Origin: Polytrichum commune
Taxonomy: Eukaryota; Streptophyta; Polytrichopsida; Polytrichales; Polytrichaceae
Length of the DNA stretch: 60,000 nucleotides
Direction of reading: 5' to 3'
NCBI GenBank assembly: GCA_950295325.1
Contig: OX485805.1
Coordinates: 49,502,758 to 49,562,757 of the forward strand
The notes beneath the pieces were generated by a model. The model had not been told where the DNA came from. It was given only the letters and a program-made list of their open reading frames with translations, and did not search any database. A program made the position numbers and the translations under genes. Below, one piece after another: positions 55,641 through 60,000 of this stretch; position 1 is the first letter of the stretch; each line of letters starts with the position of its first letter.

Positions 55641-58331
55641 TTAACTACTGGCGGGGTGTACGAAGCCTGGGGCACCCCACAACGTGGTCGAGTCGGTCGT
55701 CGTCGATACGAACTATGCAAGGTTAACAGATTCCTGGAAACAAAGCATTAACTTACGCGTCAGTGTACGTGGCTACACATTAACGCAACTTGGATTACTT
55801 CGCCCTGCTTGCCAGCAGCCAGCGCTGGAGCCGGTCCTGTAGCTACTTATAGTTAACGTCTGCCACATACTGCAGGCGTCAGCGTCCTGCCGATCTCAAT
55901 CTGTTATTGAGCATCACCCCCCTGACTAAGTTACATAGATGATGTCGCTCCTTGAAGTATGCGCGGAACTTGGCGCACTATCTGGCATCGCCACAAATTA
56001 CGAGATTCTTGATCCAACTTGACTTCTACAGAAACATAAATACTAACGCGATTCGAGCATGAAGTGCTTGAGATCAGTTGTCTAATACACCCTGTCTACA
56101 CTTCCATTCGGGATCTTACTTTACTTGACACACCTCACAACGTGTCGTGAACGTTGCACTTGACCTCGTGTCGGATTCTGTGGATCAGCTCCACAAACAT
56201 TCTTTAATTCTTCGCACAGCACGAGTTAATGACTGATCAGTTGAATGAATATAACACCAGATCATATCCGCATCTTTCATCTAGTCACATCGAAAGCCAG
56301 CACTTAATCTCGCTAAACTCGTTTCTAACTTTTTGACTTACTAATGACGTGAATCATGCAGGTCTTTCGTAGCTGGATGATCGTTGTGGAACCAGAGTTA
56401 GCACTCTGACTCAATCACTGGAAATTTACACACTTTGACGATGATCAAGCAAGGTTTGAAATGAAACAGCAAATATTCCTCCTATATTAATTATTTTCAA
56501 TCTGCTGCTGATTGAAGCCGAAAGTCCAAAAATCTCCACCATGATCCCAATGTTTCAGTGTCTACTCAATCAATGTCAGCACTGCAGAGATTCGAGTGCT
56601 CATGCTGATTAGACTTGCCGATCCTAATACTCCACTCCTTCGGTGCCTAGAACTTTATCAAATTTCGAAAAAATCTTCAAGGAAGAAGTCATTTTCAACC
56701 TCGAAGCTGAAATTGAAGAACTCGGGCTTGCATACTAAATCGTGACATCAATTTTGTCGATCACAATTTGAAGTGCCTCAAAACTAAAGCTCTTCAAACA
56801 CTTTCACATATCGTAATCCAAAATTATGGTGTTGACGATCACTGGCTGAAAACAGTTTGAAATATATGATTTGGAGATATGTTGTATCATTTAATGAGAT
56901 CCATCCAAGCGGCGCAAGTAGGGTCATCATTTCAACACCAGTGAGTGCATGTAAGGTATACACTCCGTATATTTTGAAGAACAGTAATAAAAAGCAACTT
57001 GTAGCAAGACTTGGTTCTGGCTGCCTAATTGATGTACATGGCTAAGCACTACAATTCAAGCATGACATCACAGCTCCATGACCTTTTATGAGGTGTGAGC
57101 GACTTCCGATTCTGAATCAGTATATCAAGACACCGCTATGATGATCGTGGGATTTTGGACCAGACAGCACACCACTTCAATTAATTTGTAATGATTATCT
57201 CCATTACGATCATTGTACCACTGTCTGAAATAGTGAAGCACTGCAGATTACTGAGTCCTGAGAAGAGGAGACTTGAATCTCAATTTACTTAAATCTTAAT
57301 TTGCAAAAAATGTCATGGGATTTTGAGAACTTAATGTCCCGTTTATCTCTGCTGCTTCGAAGCTGGAACAACTTTAAATCAACTTGCAATAAAATTGTGA
57401 GAGAATTTTTTTCTTATAGAGATTGTTACAGGATTGGGAACACTATCTCCCAAACCAAACTTGATTACTATGGTTTCAGGACTGGTGGGATCACATTGGA
57501 GCAATCAGTATAATTTCGTTGAAGGATTTGTTACAAGTTTAAGCATAACTGACACAAATACTTCGCATGTGATACAGAAACCAGGTTCACTTCTTTGTTG
57601 TTTGTATGTACATATCTTCAACATGGAGGGGATGCAACTGGATTCATGAGTGCAATAATGATGCAGTACACATGATTTCATAGCAAATCCCTGGTACATC
57701 AGCTTGCATAATTTCTTTGAACTGATCATTTCATAGTCACGGAGATCTTCATTTCTATGTATCTTCGTACCTGCTTATGACTATTTCTCCAATGACGACA
57801 TTGTCATTTGATTTTCGACCTCTTTTCAATCGTGACCTAAGAGGATATAGATCAATTAATCCCTGTCAAAAAGGGTTCACAACTTTCTGAGAATCGCTAG
57901 ATCCTCCAGCTTTGCAGGTGTAGTATACTGTAGTACTTGCAACACTACAGGTACTGGAGGTTCAGCTCTGCATTTTTTCAAGAGGGAACAATATCACACA
58001 AGATGCTCATTAGATATTATACCACTTTCTGGAATATATCTGCATTTAAAATTGCTACCCACATCTGAGCACGACGCACATCGACAGCTGCACTTGGTGA
58101 AGCATTTCGGCGTTCACTGTGTCAGTGAGCTCAACTCAAAGTCATGTAGGTCTTCAGGATGATCTTGCTCTTCAATTGGAAAGTAATGAATGAGTTCAGA
58201 AACTTTGACTAAATTGTTGTAACTGGAAGAACTTAATAGGTTCGGAGCTCCAATGGCTCCAGTATTTGCTATTAAAGAATACGAAGGTGTGTATAGAAAA
58301 CTAAATGCCAGCTAATGCAAGTGCTTTGCAG
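55641..58331. other. Intergenic / hydrolase 3' flank, no gene seen
   Basis: I looked on both strands for continuations of the hydrolase gene and for other exons, and found none. A short inverted tract, 'ctccagctttgcaggtgtag' against 'ctacaggtactggagg', lies near 57904-57961. Confidence 0.35.
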
Positions 58332-60000
58332 TTATATGTCGACAGGTATTCGCATTCCGTCATATGCCAGCTGCACTGGAATGCCCTCCCTGCAGACCCA
58401 CATACCACATTCCACTTATCATCTCCATTGCAAGATTCATTATCTAAGTTTATCACAATTTTAAGAGTAATGTCAATCTCACTGGGTTCTTGGTGCACTT
58501 GCAGTGACAACATCACAACCTTGCAGATACAACTTTCAACAATGTGACATGCTACTATGGTCAGTGTGTCATGCACTTGCTTGTGAATTGAATTGAATAC
58601 AGATACCTTAGAGACCACTCTGCAAGAATCTTGTTGTCCAATTCGTGCTCGAACTCATGTGTCATTCCCACGAGAAAAGCACACTTTGGCTGCAACTTCT
58701 TTACAACTGCCAAGCTCTGTAAACATCATCCCGGCCACACCATCTGATTGTATGAATCCAGAGTTGACTCACAATATTCGTAGATCGTGTAGAAGGAGAA
58801 CGTGCTGACATACTTCTATATCAACTAATTTGGCTCAAAACAGATGGAACTGCTGACTGTGGAGGAAGCTTGATGTAAGCCAAATATCGCAAGGTCAAGA
58901 GAGTGAAGAAATACCTCTTGCAAAGTCATATGTGTATTGTGAGGGTTTGTCTGCAGCAATGAAAATACACCCAAACTTCAGAAGTACTGCATTACTTATG
59001 AGTTAAATTTTGGTGACAGGCTCTTCAATAAAATCTATGCATTAGGAATCTGAATATAGCAGACAAGAATCTTAAGAGAATTCTACATAAGTAGGTCACA
59101 AAGGTGCATTAATTGAAATGCGAAGGAAAATTTAGTTAACAGGTAAGACCTTGTAGAGAGAATCCAGAAATAGAAGATCCACTTGGCCTGCTCCATACTT
59201 GGAAATAGCTGCCGCATGAGATAAACCCCCTAATCCCAGACCATTAGTATCCAGGAGAAGCAAGTCCACTTCTTGCCCTGTAAGTTTTGATAGTACTGTC
59301 ACAAGCAATTACCACCCTCAAGAAATGAATCACAAAACAATCATACTAACAGACAAAAAAATGGTCACAGAAGAAGAGGAAAATGAGAAGAAAGTGTAGC
59401 AAAATAACTGTACCGTGCTCAGTTTCAATGGGAAATCGAGAGACGTCGGATATATAGGCGATCCTTGATTTCCGACCAAACAGGAACCCCAAAGACAAGT
59501 AGTCTTCACCATGCCATACCTGCAGATATTGAGTTTCTTCAAAAAACATGAAGAGAACAAGTAAATTACTCCAGGACCATCTCTTTCAATACTGTTTTAC
59601 TAAACAATATTGGGTGTTTCCAAAATATTCTTCATACATTTGTTACTCCAGATCTCATGAATTCTTTGACGATACTTTGGAGACACTGTCAGGGGATTCA
59701 GACTTCTCTAGCAGTATCAATACAGCATTGTGGAAGAATGCTGGCTGTAATGCATGTATAGGTGAAAGATACTGATGAAGAATTTATGACACTGCATCTA
59801 TTAAGGATCTGGGAGCATAAATGAGTATCGTCAAGACTCTTCAACAACCTCCTCAACATCTATTGTTGTGGTCATCGTGTAGAGCTCAAGCTTTTGTGTT
59901 TAGGGAATTCCGGTCAACTCCACAGACAGCAGTGGAAGACAACAAGATGAGGTGTCAAGAATTACATACAGGGAGTGGAGTGAAAGTGAGGCCAGCAGCT
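58332..60000 (-). CDS. Metallo-beta-lactamase-fold hydrolase, PhnP-like plant family (3' part)
   Basis: Last six exons of a gene continuing beyond 60000: 60000-59970, 59519-59414, 59208-59150, 58950-58915, 58716-58607 and 58389-58332 (stop TAA). All junctions are GT-AG and in phase. The encoded C-terminal half (about 133 residues) reads AAGLTFTPLP, then VWHGEDYLSLGFLFGRKSR, 'IAYISDVSRFPIETEH', 'YGAGQVDLLFLDSLYK', 'TNPHNTHM', 'GMTHEFEHELDN', and ends 'REGIPVQLAYDGMRIPVDI'. This matches the conserved tail of plant putative hydrolases of the PhnP-like group. The His of VWHGE, the Asp of ISDVSR and the His of GMTHEFEH are the expected metal ligands; the earlier HEHAD-type motif lies outside the window. 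The substrate in plants is not established. An in-frame upstream acceptor could lengthen the third of these exons. Confidence 0.9.

Noticed and set aside
58301-58618. 105-codon ORF on the minus strand at the hydrolase end
   Set aside because: It reads through the last intron in a different frame from the true terminal exon (58389-58332), which matches the family C-terminus.

Overview
The window is nuclear DNA of a land plant. It carries a VPS52 gene of 18 exons split by short GT-AG introns, a plant-type omega-3 fatty acid desaturase, and a plant-type metallo-beta-lactamase-fold hydrolase with small exons. Intergenic DNA is AT-rich and crowded with DNA-transposon debris. I saw no long terminal repeats, no rRNA and no true tRNA gene. 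The single-exon omega-3 desaturase and the RNase H/RLE-type LINE remnant make a non-flowering lineage (bryophyte, lycophyte or similar) my guess, but the sequence alone does not settle this.

Layout. 1-3.4 kb: TIR elements, some nested. 3.4-12.7 kb: VPS52 (+ strand), a subunit of the GARP/EARP endosome-to-Golgi tethering complex; the 18 exons join without a frame break into 712 codons. 12.7-18.4 kb: flank with an unassigned 136-codon ORF, two near-perfect short foldbacks, and a long-TIR repeat interrupted by a 493-bp MITE that still has its target duplication. 18.5-21.7 kb: decayed non-LTR retrotransposon (+) with RT, RNase H, zinc-knuckle and PD..D endonuclease traces. 25.3-26.5 kb: intact single-exon omega-3 desaturase (- strand) with a GC-rich upstream region. 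27.5-27.7 kb: tRNA-derived SINE with a 13-bp target duplication. 30.3-32.8 kb: a Harbinger-like TIR element directly followed by a pogo/Tigger-like deletion derivative. 33-38 kb: microsatellites, a higher-order minisatellite, a 202-bp tandem duplication and MITEs. 41.2-43.7 kb: CACTA transposon remnant, with a broken SET-domain gene on the same strand. 43.8-53.4 kb: more Harbinger-like MITEs, a 1,025-bp Mutator-like palindrome with 9-bp target duplication, and other foldbacks. 54.3-55.6 kb: GC-rich islands without a recognisable gene. 58.3-60 kb: last six exons of the hydrolase gene (-), which continues past the window edge.

The three host genes have separate jobs: vesicle tethering, lipid desaturation and a predicted metal-dependent hydrolase. 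Nothing suggests they are co-regulated. The most unusual content lies in the mobile elements: the RNase H/RLE LINE, the SET-domain pseudogene beside a CACTA transposase, and the large palindrome.
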